Of a stretch of DNA of 64,000 nucleotides, positions 44,457 to 53,900 are shown piece by piece. Within the stretch, counting starts at the first letter, position 1. Each line of letters starts with the position of its first letter. The stretch spans positions 3,534,001-3,598,000 of the forward strand of contig CBDEVP010000001.1 in assembly GCA_965243485.1 (NCBI GenBank). Reading direction: 5' to 3'. Below the pieces are notes generated by a model that had not been told where the DNA came from, did not search any database, and worked only from the letters and a program-made list of their open reading frames with translations. The DNA is from UBA7330 sp965243485 (GTDB lineage Bacteria > Bacteroidota > Bacteroidia > Cytophagales > Cyclobacteriaceae). The position numbers were made by a program, and so were the translations under genes.

Positions 44457-46871
44457 CTAAAATTGTATTCTGTACATGATGTCTGGGAAGAAGCCATTCT
44501 GTGTGACGACATTTACATCATCAGTTACTTCGTTATACCTGTATACAAATTCGTTTTCTCTGTTGGTGACATTCTGGAGATCCACAAAGAACTGATGGGA
44601 GACGTTCTTTTTACGACTGTTCATCCTCACACCGAATTTCACATCCCACCGGAAGTACTCACCATATCGCTCGCTGAAAGCCCTGTTTTCACTCCTTATT
44701 TCCCTGCCAGCATTGGCCCGTGTTGCTTCCAGATCTACCGGAGTGTAGGGCTTTCCTCCTGAATAAGTGAGCTTGGTGTCAAAAGTGAAGGCGTTTCTGG
44801 CGCCGGCACCAAATTTCCACTCTTTGCCGGCCAGGAGATTATAGACCACATTGTTGTTGAAAGCAGTATTCCTCTCTATCCCGTCACTTCCTTCGTAGGT
44901 CGATTCATATAGTGAGGTTGTCATCAGCATGTAGTAGTTTCTGCTAAAGAATTTCTCAAGCGTGAGCTCCAGACCGTAGTTGGTACCGGTGCCTTCATTT
45001 ACGAGCGATCCGCGCTGGTCGAAGATGAAATCAGCTCCTTCGTTGATCACGCTGTAGCTGCTGGGAGTGGATTCCACCGGAATATCAAATAATCGCTGAT
45101 AATAAGATTCAACTTTCAGCCTCCAGCTGCTACCTAAATTTCGATCGTATGCTGCTACAAAATGGTGACTTTTGCTGAATTCCAGATCTGCATTGGTTCT
45201 TTCAAAAACACCTGGCGATACCTCTTCTTCAAAGAACATGATCGGGGCTGGTATGACCTGTGCATGCAGACCATAGGCCAGACTTATCCTCTGTACAGGG
45301 TTAAGCTGGTAGCTGATCGCAGCTCTGGGCTCTACACTGTAGGTGTTGTTGAAGGTCAGGTACTGACTATGTAGTCCAAACGTTGTGCTCAGGTCATCAC
45401 TGAATTTATATTCTGCCTGTCCGAAAAGTTGTGTTAGGTGATAAGATTCGCTTACATCAATTACATTCAGGAAATAATCGGGTACTCCATCGTTGTCATT
45501 GTCAGGAATTTCCACCCGGTTGTCACGATCCATGGTCATAAAGCTGGGGTCATAGATCTCGTGGATAAACCCGGCCCTCAAATTCAGTCTGGCGTTGAAT
45601 TTCTTGTTGAGTACACTGGACAGGGTATACCTGAATTCTTCATTTGCGACTTCAGTAGCCCGGTATTTCCCGATGGTGTTGCCTTCTCCATCGCGCATCA
45701 GGTTGTCCTGATCAAAGGTATTTTGATTGGTAGCCAGGCCGATCGTTGTCTTGATATAGGTATTGTTGTCAATTCTCGCCAGGTGGTTGATGCCTGTCAC
45801 AGCCAACAGGTTGTTGACAAAGGCGTCCTGCTCTGGGTTGGCAAACAGATCATTCTCGTCAATCTCATCCCCATAGAAGTCAATACTGCTTAGTCCTCCC
45901 AAACCGAATATCTCAAATTTTCCCAGCTTGGATTTCCCGAGGTTCACTTTGAAGGAAAAGTCCTGGTAATAGGGAATGGCGCTGGTGCCTGTTGCTGCCA
46001 GACTGGCAATTCCGTATCTGTATGAAGCAACAAATGATGATTCATTGGCCCTGTTTATGGGACCCTCCGCCATAAACTCCAGACCTGAAAACGCGGAAAG
46101 CTGACCTGTAAACTCATATTTGTCGGTGTTTCCATTCCTGAAGTTCACATCAAATACCGCCGCATTGGCATTTCCATATTCAGCAGGGAATGCACCGGTC
46201 AGAAAATCAGAGGTGCGCAATAAGTTGGTATTCAGTGCATTCACCGGACCTCCGGTTACGCCAAGCGTTGCAAAGTGATTGGTGGTGGCTACGGGAAGCC
46301 CCTCAACTCTCCAGAGCAAACCGGTTGGGGCATTTCCCCTCACCACGATATCATTTCTTGAGTCGTTAGGTGCGCTCACGCCTGCAAAGGAAGTAGCCAA
46401 CCGGGCGACGTCATTCCGACCTCCACTGAACCGCATGGTTTCCTCGAGACTGAAGGTCCGTGCACTTACCTTGGCCATCTCATTGATCGGGCGGTCTTTG
46501 TCTGCACCTGCTGTCACCACCACAGCTTCCAGATTTTCTACTGATTCCTCAAGCTTCACATTTAGTATCACCTCCTTGCCAGCAGTGACCAGCACATTCG
46601 GAATGGCAAGATTTTTATACCCTACATAGGATGCCGTAAAATTTTGTCGACCCACTGGTACACCTTCAATTCTAAACTGACCATCAAGATCAGTCACTGC
46701 TCCAACAATCGGATCGGAGCCGATGAGGATCACCGAGGCCCCGATTAATGGAGCCTCGCTTTGTACATCTACCAATGTACCTTTTACAACCTGTGTTTGT
46801 GCCATCACCAGGCTAGCCAGCATGATCAGGGTTACTGTTAGTAATGTTTTAAGTCTGTAAGTAGCATTCAT
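44457..46871 (-). CDS. TonB-dependent outer-membrane receptor
   Basis: This 804-residue receptor has a signal peptide, an N-terminal carboxypeptidase-regulatory-like domain ('VVKGTLVDVQSEAPLIGASV', residues ~27-110), a plug with 'GNAPTGLLWRVEGLPV' and a C-terminal barrel ending 'MYRIQF'. It lacks the SusC signature and a SusD partner, so it is probably a metal-chelate, peptide or small-molecule importer rather than a glycan receptor. It is transcribed divergently from a LytS/LytTR-type kinase-regulator pair, and a candidate operator lies between them. Confidence 0.93.
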   Translation of the reverse strand: MNATYRLKTLLTVTLIMLASLVMAQTQVVKGTLVDVQSEAPLIGASVILIGSDPIVGAVTDLDGQFRIEGVPVGRQNFTASYVGYKNLAIPNVLVTAGKEVILNVKLEESVENLEAVVVTAGADKDRPINEMAKVSARTFSLEETMRFSGGRNDVARLATSFAGVSAPNDSRNDIVVRGNAPTGLLWRVEGLPVATTNHFATLGVTGGPVNALNTNLLRTSDFLTGAFPAEYGNANAAVFDVNFRNGNTDKYEFTGQLSAFSGLEFMAEGPINRANESSFVASYRYGIASLAATGTSAIPYYQDFSFKVNLGKSKLGKFEIFGLGGLSSIDFYGDEIDENDLFANPEQDAFVNNLLAVTGINHLARIDNNTYIKTTIGLATNQNTFDQDNLMRDGEGNTIGKYRATEVANEEFRYTLSSVLNKKFNARLNLRAGFIHEIYDPSFMTMDRDNRVEIPDNDNDGVPDYFLNVIDVSESYHLTQLFGQAEYKFSDDLSTTFGLHSQYLTFNNTYSVEPRAAISYQLNPVQRISLAYGLHAQVIPAPIMFFEEEVSPGVFERTNADLEFSKSHHFVAAYDRNLGSSWRLKVESYYQRLFDIPVESTPSSYSVINEGADFIFDQRGSLVNEGTGTNYGLELTLEKFFSRNYYMLMTTSLYESTYEGSDGIERNTAFNNNVVYNLLAGKEWKFGAGARNAFTFDTKLTYSGGKPYTPVDLEATRANAGREIRSENRAFSERYGEYFRWDVKFGVRMNSRKKNVSHQFFVDLQNVTNRENEFVYRYNEVTDDVNVVTQNGFFPDIMYRIQF

Positions 46872-47033
46872 CGTTTAATTCGTTTTTTGTTTGTGATCCG
46901 AAAGTATGGCGATGAATATCCTCATCAATGAAGAAAATGTGTGAGGCCGGAGATTGGCGGGATGAATCCGCGATAATGTTCTTTTTTTGAGGATTTGGTT
47001 GAAAAAGTGGCTGTTTCAGCTTCATCATCAAAT

Positions 47034-47064
47034 ATTCCGGTTTCAGGTGCAGATATCCCGGTTT
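47034..47064. promoter_or_regulatory. Candidate LytTR-type operator (two direct repeats)
   Basis: ATTCCGGTTT (47034-47043) and ATCCCGGTTT (47055-47064) are direct repeats starting 21 bp apart, two helical turns. LytTR regulators typically bind two ~9-bp direct repeats with this spacing. The site lies between the divergent TonB receptor gene and the operon encoding a LytTR regulator. Confidence 0.55.
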
Positions 47065-47112
47065 GACTTAAGCATGTGCCGTGTATTTCTTATTTAGAGC
47101 TACTTTTATGGT

Positions 47113-48159
47113 GTGAAAGCAATCAAGGTCAATCAATTGAAAGAGATTCATATCAGATGGATCGGTATTCCGATTGTAGGTGTCATCATCTCTTTAGTGG
47201 CCAAAGAAGATGAGGAGTCATTCTGGCAGGCAGCACTCCATTCTATGTTTTTTACTGGTATACTCTGGAACGGGGCTGCCAATATATTCTTCTTTTTCCG
47301 GCGAAGATTCCCGGAGATCAACCAGACTCCCAGAAGATTGATTTTTACACTTCTTACCCTGTATCCGTTCATTCTGATCGCTGACCCGATCATTTGTGTA
47401 GTCATCAATGAAAAAACCTTTGCAGACCTTGGAAGATGGGAAACCTGGTTTGAATTTACGCCGGTCAGCGTTTTGGCAAGTACACTCATTGGAATGATAT
47501 ATGAAATCGTCTACTTTTTCAACAGATGGAAAGAATCATTCAAGCTCACTGAAGAATTAAGGAACCAGCAGATCAGGACACAGTTTGAGGTACTCCAAAA
47601 TCAAATGAGCCCTCACTTTCTGTTTAACAGTCTCAATACACTTACGACACTGATTGCCGAGAACCAGGAGCTGGCGATCCGTTTCACTGAAAAGCTTTCG
47701 GAAACATACCGGTATATCCTGCAGAATAAAGAAAGAGAACTGGTGAGGTTGAGTGATGAACTTGAGTTTGCTAAAAACTTTGTTTTCCTTTTGAAAATGC
47801 GTTTTCCTGAGAATCTCAATGTCAATTTCAAGGTTGACAGGACCTATCTTAGTTCGCACATCGCCCCTCTTACCCTTCAAATGCTGATAGAAAATGCCAT
47901 CAAACACAACATGGTGAGTAAGGCACATCCGCTGAATATCGATGTCTACGTAGAAAAGGGAAATGCGATCATCGTGAAGAATAACCTTCAAATCAAGAAT
48001 TCTCTTGAGAAATCTACTAAAACAGGTTTGGCCAACATCAGCAAGCGATACGAATTGCTGGGTAACCGGAAGATCGATATCATCACGACTGCCAAAAACT
48101 TCATGGTAGCCGTACCTTTGATCAACGTGATCAATGAGCGAAAACTGGCGGCCGGATGA
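47113..48159 (+). CDS. Sensor histidine kinase of the LytS/YehU type
   Basis: This starts at GTG 47113, since the nearby ATG leads straight into a stop. The 348-residue protein has four membrane segments in the first ~135 residues, a short coiled region, then the His_kinase domain with the phosphorylated His in 'QNQMSPHFLFNSLNTLTTL' and a truncated HATPase region ('LQMLIENAIKHN'). There is no separate sensor domain, so the membrane part probably senses the signal. The stop overlaps the start of the LytTR regulator (ATGA). Confidence 0.93.
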   Translation: MKAIKVNQLKEIHIRWIGIPIVGVIISLVAKEDEESFWQAALHSMFFTGILWNGAANIFFFFRRRFPEINQTPRRLIFTLLTLYPFILIADPIICVVINEKTFADLGRWETWFEFTPVSVLASTLIGMIYEIVYFFNRWKESFKLTEELRNQQIRTQFEVLQNQMSPHFLFNSLNTLTTLIAENQELAIRFTEKLSETYRYILQNKERELVRLSDELEFAKNFVFLLKMRFPENLNVNFKVDRTYLSSHIAPLTLQMLIENAIKHNMVSKAHPLNIDVYVEKGNAIIVKNNLQIKNSLEKSTKTGLANISKRYELLGNRKIDIITTAKNFMVAVPLINVINERKLAAG

Positions 48160-48917
48160 AAGTCCTGATCATTGAGGATGAAGCGCCGGCCTTCAGAAGA
48201 CTCGAAAAAGTACTGGAAGAAGTTGATCCTGCCATTGAGATCATCGATGTAATCGATAGTGTGGAAGAAAGTGTAAAGTGGTTTGAGAATCATCAGCATC
48301 CTGATCTTATCTTCATGGATATCCAGCTAAATGACGGTATCAGCTTTGATATTTTTGAAAAGACAAAAATCCTCACACCCGTAATTTTCACAACGGCCTT
48401 TGATGAATATATGCTCAAAGCATTTAAGGTCAACAGTATTGATTACCTTCTAAAGCCGATTCTGAAGGAGGACCTTAAACAAAGCCTGAAAAAATATAAT
48501 GGACTGAAATCCCAGTATTCGAATGAAATGCCTGACCTGGAAATGCTTTTTAAGCAGATCAGGATCAATGAAAAGCATTTCAAAAGCAGGTTTTTGGTGA
48601 AAGTAGGCGAAAAGCTGATTTCTGTGGTTACAGAGGATATTGCTTATTTCTACACAAAGAACGGGGTGGTCTTTCTGGTCACACATAGAAACAACAGGTA
48701 TATCATGGATCAGGTACTGGAAGAAATTTCAGAAGATCTGGATCCCAGGCAGTTTTATCGACTGAATCGTCAATTTCTTGTGCAGTTCAAACATGTAGCC
48801 GGAGTCCACAAGTTTGCAAAAGGTAAATTATTGATAGAACTGGACCCAAATCCGGGAGAGCAAGTGATTGTGAGCGCAGAGAAGGCGACTGATTTTAGGA
48901 ATTGGCTGGATCAGTGA
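48156..48917 (+). CDS. LytTR-family response regulator
   Basis: The 253-residue protein has an N-terminal receiver domain with the phosphorylated Asp in 'PDLIFMDIQLNDGIS' and 'PVIFTTAFDEYMLKAFKVNSIDYLLKP', and a C-terminal LytTR DNA-binding domain ('FYTKNGVVFLVTHRNNRY', 'FYRLNRQFLVQFKHV'). It forms a two-component pair with the upstream kinase. The direct repeats at 47034-47064 are its likely target, which would place the TonB receptor gene or its own operon under its control. Confidence 0.95.
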   Translation: MKVLIIEDEAPAFRRLEKVLEEVDPAIEIIDVIDSVEESVKWFENHQHPDLIFMDIQLNDGISFDIFEKTKILTPVIFTTAFDEYMLKAFKVNSIDYLLKPILKEDLKQSLKKYNGLKSQYSNEMPDLEMLFKQIRINEKHFKSRFLVKVGEKLISVVTEDIAYFYTKNGVVFLVTHRNNRYIMDQVLEEISEDLDPRQFYRLNRQFLVQFKHVAGVHKFAKGKLLIELDPNPGEQVIVSAEKATDFRNWLDQ

Positions 48918-48930
48918 TAAGTATTCCTAA

Positions 48931-48949
48931 ACAGATCATCGTGATCTGT
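48931..48949. terminator. Stem-loop between convergent genes
   Basis: ACAGATCA (48931-48938) pairs perfectly with TGATCTGT (48942-48949) around TCG, between the LytTR regulator and the blh gene. The T runs are weak, so terminator strength is uncertain. Confidence 0.5.
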
Positions 48950-48966
48950 GAAAGGTATTTAAGAAG

Positions 48967-49893
48967 TTAACTCTTGGAAAAGTTACTTCTGAACAGGAAA
49001 TCATAAAACCAGTTCATCACGAAAACATGAGGGAAAGTGATCGCTGAAATCACAATCATTAAAGTGTAGCCATAATTCATTTTCAAAATGTCGATATAGA
49101 TCAACCCGAAGAGTAAGCATATACCTGCGATTGACAACAGTGTGAACGGTGCGATCATGCGGATAAAAGACCCTGTAGATTGAACTTCTTTTTTTGTTTT
49201 GAGAAATTTAAATTCTTCCAATAATACCTTGAATGAATGGAGGATCACAAAGTAGAGGGTGAAGCCTACCAGCAAAGGCATCAGGTAGAAGCACGAGAAA
49301 ATGAGCAGAAGTACCAGGGCCTCCATGAACAGCGATTCCATTCTCAATTTCTGGAATGCGACAAAGGTGATCATTTGGGCAATCGTAAGAGATGTGGATG
49401 TAACAAATAACCAAAACATAGGATAGGCTTGGTGTAATGCCTCAAAAACTTCAAAATCAGTATAGTTTGATATGATCAGACTGATTTCTTCAATGTTCAG
49501 GTAGATCAGACCTGATAAAAGGGAAATACCCCAGGAAAGGAATAAAATTTTATGACTTAAAGGTTGTTGATCAAAATAATGCGTGAATTGAGATTGCCCG
49601 AAATGATAGGCGGACATCAGTAAAAAAAGGATATAAGCGACTCGTGGTATTATGATCCATAGAAAAATGTTGACGCCTATGAGAACAAGGTAAATACAGA
49701 TGAAATGAAAATTGTTAAGACCCTTTTTATTTGCAACCAGGATGTTATCCAGAGCTCCGTGGGGTATACCCAGGAATAGCAAAAAGGGCGTGCAATACAA
49801 CAATTGTGTTGACACGGATACCTCACCTGCGTAAAACACAAGGGGAGACAATAACAACAGGCCGGATATGAAAATAAATATAGCTCTTGTCAT
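48967..49893 (-). CDS. blh: Brp/Blh-family beta-carotene 15,15'-dioxygenase
   Basis: This 308-residue integral membrane oxygenase has about eight hydrophobic segments. It carries the family's conserved iron-binding histidine motifs, 'FLGIPHGALDNILV' early and 'MSAYHFGQSQFTHYF' centrally, plus 'HSFKVLLEEFKFL' late. It cleaves beta-carotene into two retinals, the chromophore of the rhodopsin encoded just upstream on the same strand. No carotenoid synthesis genes are in the window, so beta-carotene must be made elsewhere in the genome. Confidence 0.93.
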   Translation of the reverse strand: MTRAIFIFISGLLLLSPLVFYAGEVSVSTQLLYCTPFLLFLGIPHGALDNILVANKKGLNNFHFICIYLVLIGVNIFLWIIIPRVAYILFLLMSAYHFGQSQFTHYFDQQPLSHKILFLSWGISLLSGLIYLNIEEISLIISNYTDFEVFEALHQAYPMFWLFVTSTSLTIAQMITFVAFQKLRMESLFMEALVLLLIFSCFYLMPLLVGFTLYFVILHSFKVLLEEFKFLKTKKEVQSTGSFIRMIAPFTLLSIAGICLLFGLIYIDILKMNYGYTLMIVISAITFPHVFVMNWFYDFLFRSNFSKS

Positions 49894-49901
49894 GGCACGA
49901 A

Positions 49902-49928
49902 AAGCTCCGTGCCTGAGGCACAGAGCTT
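49902..49928 (-). promoter_or_regulatory. Intercistronic hairpin just before blh
   Basis: AAGCTCCGTGCC (49902-49913) pairs with GGCACAGAGCTT (49917-49928) with one mismatch, around TGA. On the minus strand it ends 9 nt before the blh start codon and is followed by only TTTT. It lies between the rhodopsin stop and blh, where it could protect the rhodopsin mRNA 3' end or limit read-through and translation of blh. Confidence 0.65.
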
Positions 49929-49940
49929 AAATGAACAATA

Positions 49941-50690
49941 TTATGCTTTGGCCTTAGCCTTCTCGGTGGATGTAATAGCTATGTTGTACACTACCAGACC
50001 AAACCCGATTTTGTTGATAGCATCGGCAATGTTGTAGAATAAATCCACACTGCCTGATCCCCATCCGAAGGCGACGTTCAACCATCCACCTGGCATACAC
50101 ATGTAACCAATTGGATAGATAGCCCAGCCGACCAGAACAAACCAGGCAAGTGTTCGTACTCCTGTTTTCACTACTTCGCTGTCGCTGGCTGCAGCCAGTT
50201 TGGCTACTTCTCCGAACCACGCAGTGTAGAGGATATACAAATACCCCAAGGTAGAAAGGACGCCCCACAAAACTGAATGCCCGGTGTCTCCACCTTCTGG
50301 ATTGAAAGCCTCACCTATGTATCCTGTTACAAGCATCCAGACAGATGCCACAATCAGTTTCCATAGCAAACCAACCTTAGCACCAGCGGCTTTTGTCAAT
50401 AGGTAAAACTCCACACACATCAGTGGAACTGTCAATGTCCAGTCGATGTATCTCAGTGCAGTCGGGTTTTCGCCTGTTGCCAGGTAATAATCCCTCATGT
50501 AATAGTAGTGAACTGCTGCAATGAATGTGATCAGTCCGGACACAAGTAATGAAAGTTTCCACTTCCCCTCAACTCTACCTCTCTCAATGAAGAAAAAAAT
50601 AGAGGCCGCTAGCATCGCCATGTAACCGGTGAAGAATGTAAATGCCACCGGGTCATCTTTTGGAATAGTTAATAAATCGAGTAATAACAT
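49941..50690 (-). CDS. Proteorhodopsin-type light-driven proton pump
   Basis: This 249-residue seven-helix retinal protein sits in the inner membrane. Helix C reads 'RYIDWTLTVPLMCVEFYLL'. Asp83 is the Schiff-base counterion/proton acceptor, Thr87 is conserved, and Glu94 is the proton donor (DTE pattern), indicating outward proton pumping. Met91 is at the spectral tuning position (105 in reference proteorhodopsin), as in green-absorbing flavobacterial types. His61 ('AAVHYYYMRDYY') matches the conserved His75, and Lys227 ('DAINKIGFG') binds retinal. It is followed by blh, giving a light-energy module. Confidence 0.96.
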   Translation of the reverse strand: MLLLDLLTIPKDDPVAFTFFTGYMAMLAASIFFFIERGRVEGKWKLSLLVSGLITFIAAVHYYYMRDYYLATGENPTALRYIDWTLTVPLMCVEFYLLTKAAGAKVGLLWKLIVASVWMLVTGYIGEAFNPEGGDTGHSVLWGVLSTLGYLYILYTAWFGEVAKLAAASDSEVVKTGVRTLAWFVLVGWAIYPIGYMCMPGGWLNVAFGWGSGSVDLFYNIADAINKIGFGLVVYNIAITSTEKAKAKA

Positions 50691-50983
50691 GATAAATTGG
50701 GTTTTATTTCCCGATCAACCTCATGTTATTTTATTTTGTTTAATAAAATAACCTAAAAATTAAACAAAAAATCTAACTATTGGCACTTAGATCGCAATAT
50801 GTAATCGATTGATGATATTTTGTAGAATGATAATTAAAATTGTCTACACAATTGAGTATTTCTATTTCTTATCAAGTGATTATACTCCTTAATCTTTGGC
50901 ATTCAGGTATGTTCAACTTGAATGGTTTGGATAATTTGCATTGAAACGTTAATTTACAGTAGCTGCTATTTTCTATATGATAT
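50691..50983. other. Divergent intergenic region (293 bp) between rhodopsin and eCIS effector genes
   Basis: Very AT-rich. It holds an 11-bp perfect inverted repeat at 50725-50752 near the rhodopsin start and a smaller one (AATTGT CTAC ACAATT) at 50838-50853. I see no coding frame. Promoters for both directions must lie here, but I could not place them by consensus. Confidence 0.6.
50725..50752. promoter_or_regulatory. Inverted repeat upstream of rhodopsin
   Basis: GTTATTTTATT (50725-50735) is perfectly complementary to AATAAAATAAC (50742-50752) with a 6-nt centre. It lies 35-62 nt upstream of the rhodopsin start codon. It could be an operator or a 5' mRNA hairpin controlling light-driven energy genes. 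Confidence 0.5.
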
Positions 50984-53900
50984 ATGTTTAGTAATGCTCC
51001 CAAAACGTCTAAAGCAGGAACACCCTCCAGGGCGGCAGCTAATCCTACCTCTCAAAAAAAGGAAGCCAGGGCAGATCAGCCTGTTACAGATAGTGTGCCC
51101 CAGGTGCAATTTGCGTTTAGTCATGGCACGCTCAATGGAAGCTCCGGAGGCTCACTTGGGATCAGTTCTGATGCCAGGGTAATCCATCCCAAACTGAAAA
51201 TTGGTAAACCAAATGACCGGTTTGAGCAGGAGGCAGATGCGATGGCCGACAGGGTTACTTATGACGAGGTGCCCCAGATCAGGGCAAAATGTACGAACTG
51301 TGAAAAAGATAAGCTGCAGCGACAGGAAGAGGTGCAGGAGGAAACTGAAAATGAATTGCAAGCCAACTGGGAACAGGAGTATATACAACCAAAAAATCAC
51401 AGCAATCATATCATAAACCGGAAGGACGAAGAGGATGAATCATTGCCAGATGAACCTTCTGATCCTTCTTCTGAAATTCGACTAAAAGATGTGTCCGGGA
51501 AAGATCCCCCGGTCACAGACATATCTCAAATGGCACGGATGATCCATGCCCAGGCCTTCGCGACTGGCAGGGACATTTATTTTGCCGCTGGTAAGTATCA
51601 ACCTCACACGACGGCAGGCAAATGGCTTTTGGCACATGAGCTTACACACACCATCCAGCAGGGTGCAGTGAATCAATCTGCTATTGCCCAAACCAAACAG
51701 TCCAATCCTACCCGGGCAGGCCCTGATATACAAAAACAAGATGAAAGTGATCTGTCCGGATCTGAATCCGGCGAATCATCCTTATCCGAGGAAGAGCAGG
51801 AAGTATTTGATTCTTTAGTAGATGAAGCCAGTGGCGGAGGATCCACATCCGGTGAAGAAAGCATAGGGGTGGAGTGCCCGGACATGGTTGAAGCGGTCGC
51901 TCAATGGGCCATGGGAGAAGAGGAAAGAGAGGGTCAGCAGGAGCGGGTCGAGGAAGATGTATTGATATCCGATATCATTGAATTTTTGCCTGAATCCGTC
52001 AGGACACCGCTTGAGTTTCTGGGAAATGGCCCGCTCTGGATGTGGAACCAACTGCCCGAGAGCGTACAGAGCGCAGCTATAGACCGGTTCATAGACCGCA
52101 CCATTGAGGTTGTAGATATGCTTCCGAATATTCATCCGTCAGACAGGTATAGCAAGGTGGTGCTGAAATCATTTTTGCGAAAGATCAAGGAAGAAGATGC
52201 CAGTGTTAAAGTCGGGATGCTTAGAAAATTTTCCAGTATCATTTTCGGAGGCAACCTCAGCTTTATGTGGGGACTGCTTAAAGGTCTATTGGTAGGCTTC
52301 TTTGCAGATGGGATACTCGGATTGATCCAGATGGTGATCGACCTGGTATGTCTCGTACCTCAACTCATAAGCTTTGTGCAGAATATTTTGGAAACCATGC
52401 CGGATTTAAGGGAATCTTTCATGGAAACGATGGAATCTCTCAGGGATCTTGGGCAAAGGGCACATGACGCCATTGCCAATGTTCAGGAAGATATCATGCT
52501 GCTCCTTTCAGATCCTTCCAAACTTTGGGAAATGATCAATGGCATTGATGAGCAGCTAATGCAGATGTCTGAGCAAGTCGGTGAACAGGGGGCGGATCTG
52601 CTGGTAAGGATCTATCGTATGCCCGGGGAGCAAATGGGCTTTATGCTCGGAAGACTTATAGGAATGATATTGTGGGAAGTTGTTTTCTCATTGATAGCCG
52701 CTGCTATCACCTTTTACGCAGGCGGAGCCGGAGCTGGAGCCACTGCAGCCACCTCAGCTGGAAAAGTGGCCATTCGAGTCCTGGCAAAGATCATCAAAGT
52801 AGCCCATCGTCTGTTGCGGCCGATCATCAGGTTTATGTCTTTGATGATCACAAAATTCAAAACATTTATACAGGGCATTACCAGGGTGCTGGTAGGAAAC
52901 CTGCAACGACTGGGTCAGGCCATGAGTAGGTTCCTGGGACGATTTAAACAGCTTCTGGACGATATTTTCGAACGATTAAGAGGACGGCGGAGAAGAGGAG
53001 GAGATCATGGGTCAGACCATGATAGGGATAGGCGAGACCGTGACAGGGATTCCGATGATCATGACCGGGATGATTCTCCTGAGGGACAGCTTTGGTTGAG
53101 ATTAAGAGGAGCAGCAAATACCTGGGCTGAGGGAGAGAAAGCTTCCTATGGTCAGGAAGGTATTGCTGTTGCTGAAGCTCAGAGGGAGCTTCGAAGGATC
53201 AAAGACCGTCCTCAATACCGGGAGGTGGCCGGAGGTGTCAGTACGGACACCTCAATTGCTACTGATCCGGCAAAATTTGAGATTACACTCCGCAGAAGAA
53301 GTTCCCCGATGACCTGGGATGACCTCCTGAGAAAACCTGCCGCCACTCGTCAGAGAGACGTGCATGAGGAGATCAATGAGACCTTCAGGAATCTATCCGA
53401 CGATCATCGCAATTCCGAATACATTGACCAGCAGGTGTTACGGATCAAACAGCGGTTTGAGTACGACAATATCCGTGTGCAGGAGGATAGGAATGATGAA
53501 GGGGAGATTGATGAATGGCAGGTTCAAACTGCACTTCCAGATCACGCTTATCACACCCGCATTACAATACGAGCAGCCGATGCCTATTTCGGTAGCAGAT
53601 CAAATCCCGTAGAATTCAGCGGACTTAATGCCTGGCCTAAACCGGCCTATACCGATTATCCCGAATTTTATGTGGGTCCGAAAGCCAGGGTCCCAATTGA
53701 CCAGTCTGACCTTGAAAATGCTAACGGTAATCCTACCAGAGCTTCCGAGCTTTATAATGATCTTTTGACTACCCCCGGGGCTGATACAGATAAGCTTGAA
53801 GAATGGAATGAAGATGGACTACCTGTGATCAGGTTTACACCGGATATGAACAAGCGTCAGTTGCCCTACGGAAGTACTTCCATGTATGGGCTGGACAATG

